A DNA stretch of 64,000 bases from Rhinopithecus roxellana. Its lineage: Eukaryota > Chordata > Mammalia > Primates > Cercopithecidae. The DNA is taken from contig NC_044568.1 of NCBI RefSeq assembly GCF_007565055.1, positions 19,832,488 through 19,896,487 on the forward strand, in the 5' to 3' direction. Made by a program: the position numbers and the translations under genes. How positions within the stretch are numbered: position 1 is the first letter of the stretch; each line of letters starts with the position of its first letter. Below are positions 11,800-23,756 of this stretch, in pieces. Below the pieces are notes generated by a model, which saw only the letters and a program-made list of their open reading frames with translations, was not told where the DNA came from and ran no database searches.

Positions 11800-14190
11800 C
11801 GTGGCTCTGGGAAGGCCGGGCTGGGTGGCAGTGGACGTCTGGACGGGGCTGTCCTGCGCGTGGACCTCTGGCCACAGTGGCCTGGCGAGGAGTGGCCCTG
11901 TGCCACCCGGGCACTGAAAAGCCCTGTTCCTTGGCGGGGGGGAAGCTACCCCCCAACTGGGACATCCTCCTGGGTTTGGCCTGTTCTCGAGAGCAGGAGG
12001 CCACAGCCAGGACAGAGGAGGCCTCTACGGTGCCAACCTGAGGCCACAGGGCCTGCCTCTCCCTCGGACCCTCCTGCTTTGGGGCCCGCTTCCAGGCCAC
12101 AGCTTGCTCGCAATCCAGGGCAGCTCTGCCGGGTCTGGGGGCCTCTGCCCTCACGGCTGTCTCCCGGGAGGCTGCCACCTTTCAAATCCTGGCTCCGCAG
12201 CATCCCTGGGCCTCTGGCGACTCGAGTCTGTGCAGGGTGGAAGTAAGGAGACCGTGGCCTCCTCCAGGCACCCCCGAGGCCAGATGCCTTCACCCTGCAC
12301 CCACGTTTGTTCCGGTTTCCCGATGCCCAGCAGGTGTTTGTGTTGGGGACTGAAGCCCGGGCGTGATGGGATCCGTGGCTGTGTCGGACCTGGAGGCCTG
12401 TGGCCCGTGGGGAGCAGCCTGAACCCAGGTGGGGGCTTCGGGCTTCCAAGGTTGGACTCCACTCTGTCTTCCTGGGGACTCGGGATCCAGGCCCTGAGGG
12501 TAACAGGGTGTGGACCCACTGCAGGGAGCCAGCCCTGAGGGCCTGCAGCCTCCAGCTATCCTCAGGGAGTCCCAGACCCAAGGGTGTAGGGAACGCCTGG
12601 ATGCTGAGGGTCCCAGATGGCTCCGCTGCATGGTCTTGGGGGTGTCACTGGCCAGGTGGTAGCCGGGCCCTTCTCCTCACCCCTCTTGGTAGAGGCTCAG
12701 GGTCACTGTCTCTAAGTGCCACCACAGCGCCTGCTTCCACGGCACCTGCCTCTACCGCACCTGCCACCACACGCACACAGCCCTGGGGGCTGGCCCAGTC
12801 GCTCTCCCCACTGTTGCAGAGCCTGTGGAGGCCTCTGTGGCACTGCCCATGCGCTGAGGTATGGAGCCCAGGAGCTGGGATCTCCCTGGGTGCTGCACCC
12901 TCTGGACCACAGCTGCAGTCAGCACTGCCACAATCACTGCATTTCAGAGCTGAGAAGACTAAGCTCAATGCCCAGCTAGAGGCAGAGGTGGGACTGACTG
13001 AACCCTGTCTATACCTCTGCCTCCAGTTCTGCAGGACACCCTCCGAGGCTCGCTCCGGATGGAATCGCCTCTCCAGAGGTCTGAGTTCACTGGCAGGCAG
13101 GACAGCGGGACCCAGTGGGGCTGAGCAGGGCTGCCACAGAGCCCAGGGCTCCCCAATTTCAGAAAAACTCAGAAAACACAAAAGCTGTGGTGCACCGGGC
13201 CTGTCTGCCAGGGTGCCTGCTGGGCCTCTCCTTTGCTGTCTCCTCACTCCCGTGCTCCTTCCACCACCTCCAGGGCCCACAGGCAGGTGTTTTGGGGGTG
13301 AAGGGAAGGGAGGGGCTGAGGGGAGAGACAGAGCAGGTCTGTCCTGGAGTGTCACTGCCCAGGCCGCCAGTCTCAGCACCCAGCCATCTCCAGCTTCTCT
13401 GCCTCCTCGGTCCCAGCCTCTCATGCACACTGGATTGCAGCTGTCCCATTTATCAGGTGCGTGCGGGGACCCAGATTTTAATCAGCTTTACGCATGACTA
13501 TGGCCCCCGTTCCTTGGATAAGGCAGAGATAATGGCCCAGATTTGTTCAAGGAGGGAGCAATGGGGATGCCACACTGCTGACACCTGGCCTAGTGACACC
13601 GTGGTAGGCCCTGGGTCTCTCGGTGACCCTCCCACTCAGGTGGGGGTCACAGGGCTCCCATGCCCGCAGTTGGATAAGGGGCCACTGCTGCCCGGACCCC
13701 GGCTGTGGCTGAGGCTGCCAGGACACAGAGCACAGTGGCAGGCTTTCTGATTTTTCAGGAAAAGCCAGAAATCCAGGTTTTAAAGTGAAATCTCCCCATT
13801 TTAAAACTTTGGCAAGAATTCATGTAAAACAAGTAACTACTATGTGGGCCAAAGCCGTGGGCGTGGTTTATGGTGTGTGAGCGTTCTCTCTGGGCTGCAC
13901 ATTTTCCAAGTGTCCCCGCCCCGACGAGGTCCCCCATTCACCCACTCGCTCTTTCCGGTGTATTAACCGAGCGTGGGGACATTGCTATGGATGAGACAGA
14001 CTGACAGACTGCCCTTCCTGCTCCCCACTCCGGCTGCATGCTGACATCCCAGGGGCCCAGTCTGGGGCAACTCTAGGACGGAACAAAGGTCCCTGACTCT
14101 GTGGCTGGGTCTGGGCTGCTGTGCCCAGGAAAGGTCAAGGGTTACTGGAACTGCCATTGAAGCAGGAAAAGCCTTCACTGGCAAAGACCT
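11800..14190. other. GC-rich single-copy DNA with long overlapping open frames
   Basis: A 365-codon plus-strand frame (12400-13497) overlaps a 261-codon minus-strand frame (12645-13430). Long frames on both strands at once are expected of GC-rich DNA. I see no domain, no Kozak-supported start and no consistent splice signals. A short 12-base repeat (acggcacctgcc type) lies around 12728-12770. Confidence 0.5.
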
Positions 14191-14194
14191 CGTG

Positions 14195-14275
14195 AGCTCC
14201 GATGCAGCAGCTCAGAGAGGTTAAGCCAGGTGCCTGCAGTCACACAGCAGGCTGTGGAGACGGCACTGGGAAGGT
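14195..14275 (+). mobile_element. MIR relic
   Basis: gcagctcagagaggttaagc and cagtcacacagcaggctgtg, sense. Confidence 0.65.
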
Positions 14276-14804
14276 GGGCACCAGGCTGCGCAGAGGCCTG
14301 CATGGCCAAGTGGGGCTGGCGGACATGTGTTACCTCGGGCCTGGGACTGGAGAGGGGCTGGCAGAGCAGCGTGGGCCTGGGGCAGGGGGCCTGGTGGGCT
14401 CCTGATGGAGGGTGGGGCTCTATGCTGTCTCCTGCCTCCCCCACTGCCCCCCACACCTCCCTGGCCTGAGGCTGACTCGGCTCTGGCAGGAGACCGAGGC
14501 GAGACCAACAGGGACTCGGGACCCCAGGTTTGCCCAATGGGGCAGTGGCCCCCAGCTCCTTCCCAGAGCCTTTGGCCTCCCCTCCCGGGGCCCTGGCCGC
14601 CCACAGCCAGCAGCTGGACCTGGCCTTGCTGTCCGACACTGCACCAGGGCTCCATGAATACCAGGGTTTCATCTCTTCTGAGAAGGCAGGGCAGGCTGGT
14701 GGGGGTCCTGTGAGGCCCCCAGGATGCTGAAGGGAAGAAGGGGACCCCACACCTGGGGTCCCCTATGGCCCTGTTCAGCTGTGACAGAAAGGGAAACCAG
14801 GTGG

Positions 14805-14890
14805 GGGCCTCACGCACACCCTACAGATAAAGAAACCAAGCTCAGAGAGGGTGAGACACTCACCACGGACACAGAGCGAGAGGCCCCAGG
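14805..14890 (+). mobile_element. MIR relic
   Basis: ctacagataaagaaaccaag followed by ctcagagagggtgagacac, sense. Confidence 0.65.
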
Positions 14891-15094
14891 CCCCAGAGCA
14901 CTTGGGCTGGCATCCACCCTGCGCCACCTCAGGCCACTGCTGCCTTCTGCCCAGAAGATTTTGACACCTGTCTCTAGCTTCCTGGGGCTCCCTACACCCC
15001 ATTTTACCTGAAGCAGGCCGAGGGGTCCTTCCAAACACACCTGAGGCTGCATCCATGCGGGAGTGCCATGCTCACACCCACCCCTGCTTACTTG

Positions 15095-15195
15095 CACCCC
15101 TGCCCGCTCGCACCCCTGCCCGCTCGCACCCCTGCCCACTCCTACCACTGCCCGCTCGCACCCCTGCCCGTTCGCACCCCTGGCCGCTCACTTGC
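15095..15195 (+). repeat. 16-bp minisatellite, about six copies
   Basis: Units of cacccctgcccgctcg start at 15095, 15111 and 15127 and continue with variants to about 15195. It is C-rich on this strand and G-rich on the other. Confidence 0.9.
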
Positions 15196-15449
15196 CTGCC
15201 TGAGCCCAAGCACACACATCTCCTGCCCTTGCCCCTGCTGCCCCACCACCCCTGCTCGCTGCTCCCCCTGGACTACCCACCGGGGCTGCATTGGGCTCTG
15301 GAGCCCTCGGCCCAGCTGCTGGCTCGCTGGGGTCTGAGCCACCCCAATGGAGCCGCTCCCCTGCATCTCTGTGTCATTGTCTGTGCGGCGCTTTCACCCT
15401 CTGAAGTTGTCATTGCCGAGATTGGGTGGCGGGTGGGGAATAGTGAGGT

Positions 15450-15735
15450 GTGGGCCGAGGTGTATCCCCCAAAAGCAAGTCTTAACCCCAGCACCTGTGA
15501 ATGTGACCTTATCTAAAACTAGGGTCTTTGCAGATGCGGTTAGCTACGAGGAGCCACACTGGATTACGGGGGCTCTACATCCAAAGACCCGTGTCCTCAG
15601 GAGAGGCCCGTGGAGAGAAGACAGACACACGAGGAGGCCACGTGAAGACGGAGTGAGGTGGCCACGAGTCAGGAATGCCTGGGACCTCCAGGGGCTGGAG
15701 GAGGAGGAGGTGGGAAGGACCTTCTCCAGGGGCCT
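15450..15735 (+). mobile_element. Partial LTR, MLT1-like 5' portion
   Basis: Shows the familiar order of MLT1-type LTRs: aatgtgaccttatctaaaac, agggtctttgcagatgcggt, gaggagccacactggattac, gtgtcctcaggagagg, agacagacacacgagga. The 3' half and its polyadenylation signal are missing, and a short-unit repeat begins soon after at 15779. Confidence 0.65.
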
Positions 15736-15778
15736 GAGCAGGAGGTGGCCTTGCCCACACCTGTCAGGTCATCGCTTC

Positions 15779-15897
15779 ACTGCAAACTTCACCATGAACT
15801 GCACCGTGAACTTCACCGTGACCACGTGACCTGCACTGTCAACGGCATCATAGGCGTCACTGTGAACTGTGTGACCTGCACCGTGAACTTCACCTGA
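15779..15897 (+). repeat. Short-unit repeat based on caccgtgaactt
   Basis: About ten diverged copies of a roughly 12-base word (accgtgaacttc, accatgaactgc, actgtgaactgt). It follows the truncated MLT1-like LTR. Confidence 0.75.
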
Positions 15898-16674
15898 ACA
15901 GTTGGGCTTCCCTGATCTGCTAAGTCGCCTTCCTTTCCCCACCCCCACATCCAATCCATCAGCAGCTCTGCCTTCTAGAGTCCAGCCTTTTCCAGTATCT
16001 GTTCTGAGTTCCCTCTCATCTCCCACTGAACACCCCGCATCCCCTTCCTGGGCTCTGCTGCACACTCTGCTTCACCATCTTTCAGCAGCCAGAGCTGGCC
16101 TGGAAGACCTGCGCTGGGCCCACCCCCCACAGAGCCCTCGAACGCCCTGCCCTGCCCTGCCCCCGCCAGATGGCCACCGCACCTGTCGCACTCAGGCCTC
16201 CACTCACAGGCCACTGAGCAAGGACCTCTGATCACCCTGCCCAAGCTGCCTGGACGCCCTGCCCACACAGGTGGGCCCGGCCTGCTTTACTGAGCTTCGT
16301 TTGCATTTTCCTCACGCAGTGCTGCATACGTGTGAACACATGCATTTTGCATCCCCATTCAAAAGGTGTGCGTGAGTGCACACATTCATACAGCATGCAT
16401 GGGGTGCACATGGCCTATGAGGAGAATGTCCTCCACCCTGAACACCCAGGACCCCTCTCCAGCTGGCCCCCTGTCCCTGGTGAGGGTCTCTTCCTCCCAC
16501 ACTCCCAACTGCTGCCCTGCGCGCGTGGGCGACCCGCCTGTGTCCTGGCTGCTGCCCTGAGGACTCGAGTGACCAGCCTCTGTCCCAGCTGTTGCCCTCC
16601 CGCTTTCACGTTTGTCCAGCCGTGCTCAGTCTCTGTTCATCCTCCAGTTCTCGAGTGTCTCTGAGGGAAGGATG

Positions 16675-16790
16675 GAGATCCTGCCTCTACCTCCATTTCA
16701 CAGCTGGCTCCAAGAGACCCCATCATCATCGCCTCTTTGCAGGTGGGGAAACTGAGTCACCATGAGGTCAGGAACTGACCCTCCCTGAAT
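16675..16790 (+). mobile_element. MIR relic
   Basis: catcatcatcgcctctttgc then aggtggggaaactgagtcac, sense, with a small internal insertion. Confidence 0.6.
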
Positions 16791-16799
16791 GCTGACCTG

Positions 16800-17510
16800 A
16801 GCCCAGACAGATCACATCACAGGTGGGAGAGCCCCCAGCTCCAGGCCACACTCCCGGGGTCTCTGGTCCCATGACCCTCCCCACAGCAGTGGGGTCTCCA
16901 GAGGGAAGCTTCCTTGCAGGCCCAGCCTCAACCCCACCTCCCCGGCAGCTAGGGAGGGCCCCCTGCTGGGCTGACCTTCAGCCCACACAAGCCCCAGCTG
17001 CTGGCTTCAGAGAGTGAGGCTGGATAGGATACAGCAGAAAGCCCCTCCCTCCCTGCTTCCCTGTGAGTGTTTTTCTTTCATCATTTGGAGAAAAAGTAGG
17101 GAAGAAATGAAGAAAGAGGGATATCTGCCAGCGGCTGGAAAAGGCACTGGGACCACGTTTTCCTTCAATGGTGCACTGGGTGCTGGGCACAGGCGGCCCC
17201 TCTCTTGGGCCAGCTGGGGTCTGCAGGGACGGGGGCCAGGCAGGAGGGTCAGGGCCCGCCTGGGAAGCCCATGTGGCCCCAGCAGTAAGCCTGGAAGGGA
17301 GAGACGATTCCGGAAGAAAAGCAGGGAGACACCAATTCAGTCCTGAGCAGTCCGTGCTGGCGGGGCGTTGGCAGTCTGGGAGGGCATTCCTGAGCCTCGT
17401 GCTGACCCCGCTTCTGGTGAGGGTTCCACCGTGACAGCCCCTCCCTCTCATTTCTCAATCTTTTTCTCCTTCCAACTTTGTTTCTTGAAAACTTGCACTC
17501 CCTTTGTTCC
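16800..17510. other. Single-copy DNA, nothing identified
   Basis: Mixed-composition sequence between a MIR relic and the first Alu. I recognise no repeat, exon or motif cluster. Confidence 0.5.
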
Positions 17511-17525
17511 AAATAGTACTAAGGG

Positions 17526-17835
17526 GGCCGGGCACGGTGACTCACGCCTATAATCCTAGCACTTTGGGAGAACGAGGCAGGCGGATCACCTGAGGTGAGG
17601 AGTTCAAGACCAACCTTACCAACATGGTGAAACCCCATCTTTACTAAAAATACAAAAATTAGCCGGGCGTGGTGGTGTGCGCCTGTAGTCCCAGTTACCG
17701 GGAGGCTGAGGCAGGAGAATTGCTCGAACCTGGGAGGCGGAGATTGTAGTGAGCTGAGATCGCACCATTGCACTCCAGCCTGGGCAACAGAGTGAGACTC
17801 CTTTGCAAAAAAACACACACGAAAAAACAAAAGAG
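17526..17835 (+). mobile_element. Alu element (AluS-like), full length
   Basis: Starts with the Alu head ggccgggcacggtg, has both monomers with the middle A-rich linker, and ends in an impure A-rich tail. It is flanked by an exact 11-base target-site duplication, agtactaaggg, at 17515-17525 and 17836-17846, which fixes its limits and shows insertion by L1-type retrotransposition. Confidence 0.97.
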
Positions 17836-18299
17836 AGTACTAAGGGTGCTTAGGGAAAATGAGGCCAACACCGTAAGAGGTTGAGACACAAACCACAAAC
17901 CAAAAAGCTTACAGGAAGTCTAAGCTCTGAGCTTCCTGGCCACCAAGGCAAAAAGGGAACAACACACAGTGAGCTTGTCTGTTCTATGACCTGAGCAAGG
18001 GGAGTGAGTGCCCGTGTGTCAGATGCTCAGATGCATGCACTTGTGTGACGCCGTGGGCACATACGTGCAGGCACGGCCGGGTGTGTGCACGCGGTTTCTA
18101 TGTCCTACCTGTGATATTGTCTTAATTTGCACAAACCCGTACTCAGAGACAGAGTGGGCACCAGCAGGGCTCCACAGGAGACGCCCATGCCCTCAATTCA
18201 CAGATGGCAGCCTCTGAGCACCAGCAGGGCCTGTGGTGTGACCACCCTGGGGGGAGTAATTTAAACCTGGGCCCACAGGTAGGACTTGGGGGCTCGAAA

Positions 18300-18500
18300 C
18301 CATCTTGAAATGCATGCCAGGCCTGGAACCCAGGCTCTGCCACATGCCAGCCATCTGGGCAAATGACTCGCCTCTGCCCATGCCTGAGTTTCCCCTGCAA
18401 AAAATGGGGACAAGGACACAGCCACACAGGGTTGAAATGAAGATGAGATCAGACATCTGACGCACAGGGCCTTGTTCGGTGTTGAGCACTTGGTGATTCC
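18300..18500 (-). mobile_element. MIR relic
   Basis: Antisense MIR: ggaacccaggctctgccaca, tgcctgagtttcccctgcaa, aaatggggacaaggacacag and a tgttgagcactt end. Confidence 0.85.
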
Positions 18501-18509
18501 TCACTAAAA

Positions 18510-19910
18510 ATGATCAGTCAGGATTCTGAATTAGCGCGTTATCGGCCATGCTATAGATAGAGAGAAATGCTGATGTGGGTCTGCCCCATCCCCGTCCAGC
18601 CTCGCTCCTTCCTTCCAGTAACATTGGGAAGAGGGGACCATGAGTCCTGCCATGATGCCGGCTCCCAGCTCAGAGCTGCACACAGGTGGTGGCCACAGGT
18701 TCCGGATGGATCCCTGGAAGTGTGAACGCAGCTGAGACAATTCCCAGTGACCCAGGAGCTCCCACTCTGGGGGCCCAGCCCAACCTCACCCCTTTGAGAG
18801 CTCCGAGTCGCAGCCGCCCGCTCAGCGACAGCTAGCCGCAGAGCGCTGGGCACACGCCTCAGTCCTGGGGCCACAGATGGCAGAGAGAGAGCAACGGCGC
18901 AGGCATGGCGGTCACGGTGGTCAGGGCGGGCTTCTCAGATAAGCACTGTCCCCAATATCACAGGCACGACTCCTGGTCTTTTAAAACACATGTTTTTGCT
19001 GATTTTTAAGGCAGAAAGACTGTAGGAAATGAGAAAAAATGTCCATTGAGGGGGACCCATGAGGCACTGGGTGACCTGAGGGGCCCTGAGCAGCCACTAC
19101 GGCGAATCGGGAGACCTGGGGGCCGACGGGGGCAGCTGTGGCACCAGCCCTGTGTCATCCCCAACCAAGAAAGCAAAACACTAACAGTACTCCAGGCACA
19201 ACCCCATCTTTGTAAAAAGGCAAAGAAAAGCCACCTCCATGCCCAGGTGCGCACACACGAAGAGGACTGTGCAGGTCTCGGAGGCAGGGACTGCAGGCGC
19301 GTGGGGGCGGCTGCCCCTCTCCTCTCCCTGTTGAACCTTCTGCGTCTCAGTCCCTCATCCTGGGCAGGGATAGCTTTTGTAACGAGAAGAACCAAAGCAC
19401 GGGTCCTTCCGATAACCTGGAGACCGTCTGTTGAGCTGCAGGCGGCTGGCGCAGGCTACCTGGATGCTGGCCATGGGCAGCCCCCGAGGCAGGGAGGAGG
19501 ACAGGAAGGCCACAGGGGGCAGCGGGGGCTTCCCAGCATGGGGGGCACTGCAGGGCACTTGGATAGGCAGGTAAACTGAGGCACAAACACACAGGGCCAT
19601 CCTGAGGCACATACTACACACAAAGCTGCCTTGAAACACACACATGTGTACACGGATGAACACACACGTGCACACATACATGGCCACCCTGAGACACACC
19701 CACGTTTCTGCCCTCCCGCCCCATTTCCCGTACTCAGCTCTGGGCCCCACGGAAGGGCGGTTTCCTGGGCAGTCCCACCTTTGGCGAGGCTGGGCAGGTC
19801 GTCGGGCCTGGCTGGACACTGCGGCTCATGGTGGCGTGGTCGGCTCCGGGCTGCTCCCTCCCGGGCCCTGTGGAAAGTTGTCCCTGGCTCCCGCCACCTT
19901 CCAGCTTTCC
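18510..19910. other. Single-copy DNA, nothing identified
   Basis: GC-rich, with a short CA-rich patch near 19637-19680 and no credible exon. Confidence 0.45.
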
Positions 19911-19919
19911 CATCTCAGC

Positions 19920-20110
19920 TGGTTTTAATTAGTTTCCTTCAAAGTCCCCAAAAGCAACTCAGCCACGTTAGCGCCCACCAGCTGCCAAGACGCTCTGATG
20001 TGTGTGTGTGTTTGGGGGCGGGGGTCGGGAGGACGCAGAAACCATCTTGCATTACTAACTGCAGAGGCTTTTCCGCTTCTGAGGCCAAGAGCTGCAGGGC
20101 TGGAGGCGTT
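19920..20110. promoter_or_regulatory. Candidate regulatory block (weak)
   Basis: Begins with tttaattag and cttcaaagtcc (CTTTGAAG on the other strand, a TCF/LEF-type core), then a TG run and gggggcgggggtcgggagg, a potential G-quadruplex at about 20013-20032. No repeat is recognised. Confidence 0.2.
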
Positions 20111-20894
20111 TCTGGCCTGGGCTGTGGGGCGGGCTGGGCAGGGCTTGGCAGGGCGGGCTACGGCCGGGACGGACGCTGTGGCCCCACCGAGGTGGCTCGG
20201 AGTGCCGGGAGCCTGCACACCCGCGTGTACTTCCTGGGGGTACTCTGAGCACCCACAGGGTCCACCGGGCCCAGCTGTACCCTTGCTCTGCTCTCACGAG
20301 TGTTTGGTGAAATCTCATTGGTGTTCACTTCCCTGGGGACCTGTGTCCACTCTCTCCCCAGCCCTTCCCACCAGAGTCCCCTCTAGCCCCTGAGGCCCAG
20401 ATGCAAATGCCCCAGTGGCTGGGTGAGGACGCCAGGGAGGCAGACGGGCCACAGGGCATGCTGGGGAAACTCACGGCCTATCCCAAGGGGCGGCAGCCCC
20501 CAGCCCCACCTGACTGCTGCTGAAGGTACCACGGGCCCATACGGCCACTCCTCTCTGGTTTCCAACAGAAGCTTGGATATTCTTGTGCACTTCTAATATT
20601 TTAAAAACAGCGGTGGCCAACCACAGCGGTAGCCCAGGGGCCACCCGTGTGCCAGCCTCGTCCTGTGCCAGCCACACCCAAGGCTCAGGGCTCAGATGCT
20701 CTTGCTCTGCTCTCCTCATCCTCCTTTCTAGCCCTGGCCCATCCTGTGGCTGCAAATGTCCACTCCGTGCAGACATCTGTTCCTTGCGTGCCCACCACCA
20801 ATCTCCCATTGTTGGCAACAGCGCCTCAAGCATGCTGTGTGGAGCTACCCTCCCCTGCTCCGTGTTCCTGTGGTTCCGGGGGAGCTGACCCCTC

Positions 20895-21060
20895 CCCGCC
20901 CTGTTAGACTGGATCCTCATGCTGATATTTGAACACCTGGATCCAGCTATGCCTGAAGTCCCCCTGCACAGCCTGGTTATGTAAGACAATAGAATCTCCT
21001 TTCTGTTAAGCCTATTTGGAGTTGGGTTCTGTCCTCCTAAAGCTGAAAGGTGTCCTGACC
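20895..21060 (+). mobile_element. Ancient interspersed repeat 3' end, family not assigned
   Basis: Contains cacctggatccagctatgcc and ttggagttgggttctgtcct, a pair that recurs at the 3' ends of a common old interspersed repeat. The rest of the element is not evident upstream. Confidence 0.35.
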
Positions 21061-21589
21061 AACATGACCCCACATGGGGACTCACAGGTGACCCAGTTGG
21101 GTGCCGATTTTGTCCTGGGTCTTCTGTGCATCTGCACTGGCTGTCCTGAGGGCCTGACTCAGCTCTGTGGCCCTAGCTACCTTTCTCTTCATAGTGCCAC
21201 TCACACTCACCCCTCTGGGTAGTCTGTGCCTCCTTCCTGCAGCGTCCCTCTGTGCCCGCCCCTGCCATCACATGCACTCATTTGCATAGCAGCAGGTCGC
21301 GGGCAACCACCCTGCACTAGAGCCTTCCACCTGTTCCAAGGCCTCCCAGTTCTTCCCCTGCAACCTGGGCACAGATGGCATCCCCACTGTGGCTCAGGCA
21401 TGACGGCTGCCCTTTCCTCTTCCCACCACGAGGGCCTAAGGAACACGGCCAAAGGGATATATGGGTGGACGACCTCAAACCAGCTCCAGGTTAAATCACA
21501 CAGGTGAGCAACTCACTCGTGCTGGTGAGTCACGAACAGCACATGCACCACCAGTGCTGCCCAGGGCCAGTCTGTCGTGCCTCTCAAGG

Positions 21590-21815
21590 GCTGCCTGCGG
21601 TTCTTGTTGAAGTCCCTACAGGCGAAATGACCTGGTATCTAGAATCTGCTTTAAAAAGCACAGCAAGAATAAGCATGGGGGCAGAGACAGATGAAGCCAG
21701 GCTGCCCAAGGGTCAGCACCTATTGCAGCCGGGTGCTGGGGGTGTAGGGCTGTGACGTGTCACTCGCTGCTTTTGTGTATGTTTAAAAAGGTCCACAACA
21801 AAAGTGTAAACACAA
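21590..21815 (+). mobile_element. LINE-1 3' UTR fragment
   Basis: Contains ggtatctagaatctgcttta, a gagacagatgaagccagg-type segment and gcttttgtgtatgtttaaaa near the end, the order seen at 3' ends of old L1M elements. No poly-A remains. Confidence 0.6.
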
Positions 21816-21829
21816 AGGTCCTGTAACAC

Positions 21830-23030
21830 AACGATCACCAGAAACATCCCAACTGCTTTTCTAAGTATCCCAGAATTGCAGGGGAGCTAAGTCGGGGGGC
21901 TTTGGGCCCCCTGGCAGTGTATAGGCTCTGTCTGCACTGTCAGTGTGGCAGTGGAGAGGCCTCTGGGGCGCTCTGCAGCACCGTCCCAACCCGCAGAGCT
22001 GAGCGGGTGGGAAGGGCGCTGTCCCTTCTTGCCCACCAGGAACCCCCGAATTTGCTTTTGAACCAGGCTGAGGAGTGTCTTGGTACTGAGGGAAGGGGGC
22101 ACCTGAACTGAGAGGGGGTCGGGGGCATCTAGACAGACCCAGGGCTTGGCCTCTAGGGAGGCTGGAGAATGCTTTGTCTGCACCAGGCTACTTCTGAGAC
22201 TAAACAATTCAAATTATAAGTTTGTAACAATTGCAGAATGGAAAGGGTCAACGATCAAGACAAACGGTACAAACCGTGGGGGCCGAGAGCAGGGGGCCCT
22301 GCGCCCTGTCCCAGCAGCTGCTCTGCACCCTCGCCTGCCCCTGGTTCCACCCTCCCTGGCCTCTGCAGACTGCGGCTGCCTGGATGGCAGCTCACAGGCC
22401 CGGCTGCTGACCCCGAGACCTGGAGCCCTCTGCCCTGTGTTTCAGCAGCTGCTCCCGAGACAGCGGTGTGAGCTCTGTGGTGCCTGGGAGAGCAGTGACC
22501 GGCCCAATCCCACCACTGTCCAAATGAGAGCCCGTGTTCACCCCATTCAACAAGTGCGAGACAGAACCCAGAGCCACCAAACCCACGCAGAGGATTTTAA
22601 CATAACCATTAATAACACTGTGTTAAAAAATGAGAAGTCCACGGTAAATGCTCACCCAGAACAGGTGTGAGACAGCAGGGACTGTTCTGGGCAACCAGGA
22701 TGCATGGCCACCCTGTGGAACAGAGCCCTGGCAATGGACGGACAGGAGCGTCCAGTACAGCCACTGGCCGCGGGCTCCCAACCGCACTCGGCCTCCACCC
22801 AAGGTTCTCTCCTGGACTCCCTGATCCCTCCCACGCCTCTCCTTCTTAAGTGTCTGGGCCTTGTAAAGTTAAAAGTGCCTGGATGTACCGTGTCTCCCAC
22901 GCGTCTGCCCTCTGCAGGTGCACGGCATCTGGTATGCAGGGCAGGTGCTGCCATTTGCTGCTTCATTTTCCCAGGGCAGGTCGGCCTTTTGATGGGGTGT
23001 TCCTGTTCCCGGGAACACCCGGGGGGTGGT
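21830..23030. other. Single-copy DNA, nothing identified
   Basis: GC-rich with two AT-rich patches (22200-22270 and 22595-22650). No repeat family or exon is recognised. Confidence 0.45.
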
Positions 23031-23034
23031 TCTC

Positions 23035-23160
23035 AGCTGGAAGAATCAGCAGAGCCCAGGGAAAGCCTGACTGGTGGAGTGACCCTGGGTCAGCCGCTGC
23101 CCCAGCCTGGCCTGCCTCAGTTTCCCCACTGGTAAGATGAAGTGCATAAGGGAGTTCAGT
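23035..23160 (-). mobile_element. MIR relic
   Basis: Antisense core tgcctcagtttccccactgg followed by taagatgaagtgcataag. Confidence 0.7.
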
Positions 23161-23756
23161 GGGAGAGGAACCCAGCTCAGCAGAGGCCCTGGAGCCGGAG
23201 GAATAATGTCCAGAGGTGGGCGGGGGCCAGTCCCCATTCTGTGCCCTCAGATCCTGGCAGGGCTGGCCTGGCATGAGAGAGGGCCCTGAGAAAGCAGGTG
23301 ATGGTGGAAGCCCTGACCATGGGGGCAGACCCAGGTCAACTGCAAAGGGGTCTGGGCTGCAACCAGCATCCGGGGAAAGTCTCCACTCACAGAGGGAAAC
23401 CAAGGCCCCTGCAGGGACACGCTGTCCCTCGCCACAGGGGCCTTCGAACACAACACGGCCCAGGGAGCATCCTCTCCCCATGCTGGGGTCCCCAGACTGT
23501 CTCCTCGCCATCCTCCCTCCCACTGCACTCCTGTGCCTTCACGGTCCAGCCATGGTGCCGCTCACGGCACTCAGAATCCTCAGCATAACTGGGGCCGAGT
23601 TCTCCATCCACCTGTTCACCTGGTGAATCTGCTTCCTCCACTAGACAGGACACTCCGGAAGGAGATGGTAGAGTAGGACAGGGTCACCACTGTGTTTCTG
23701 GTGCCTGGCACAATGCCTGGCAGACTGCAGTCACCATCCACCATCTGCCACCCACT

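Noticed and set aside
12400..13497. 365-codon plus-strand frame
   Set aside because: Overlaps a 261-codon antisense frame, has no recognised domain and crosses sequence without coding character.
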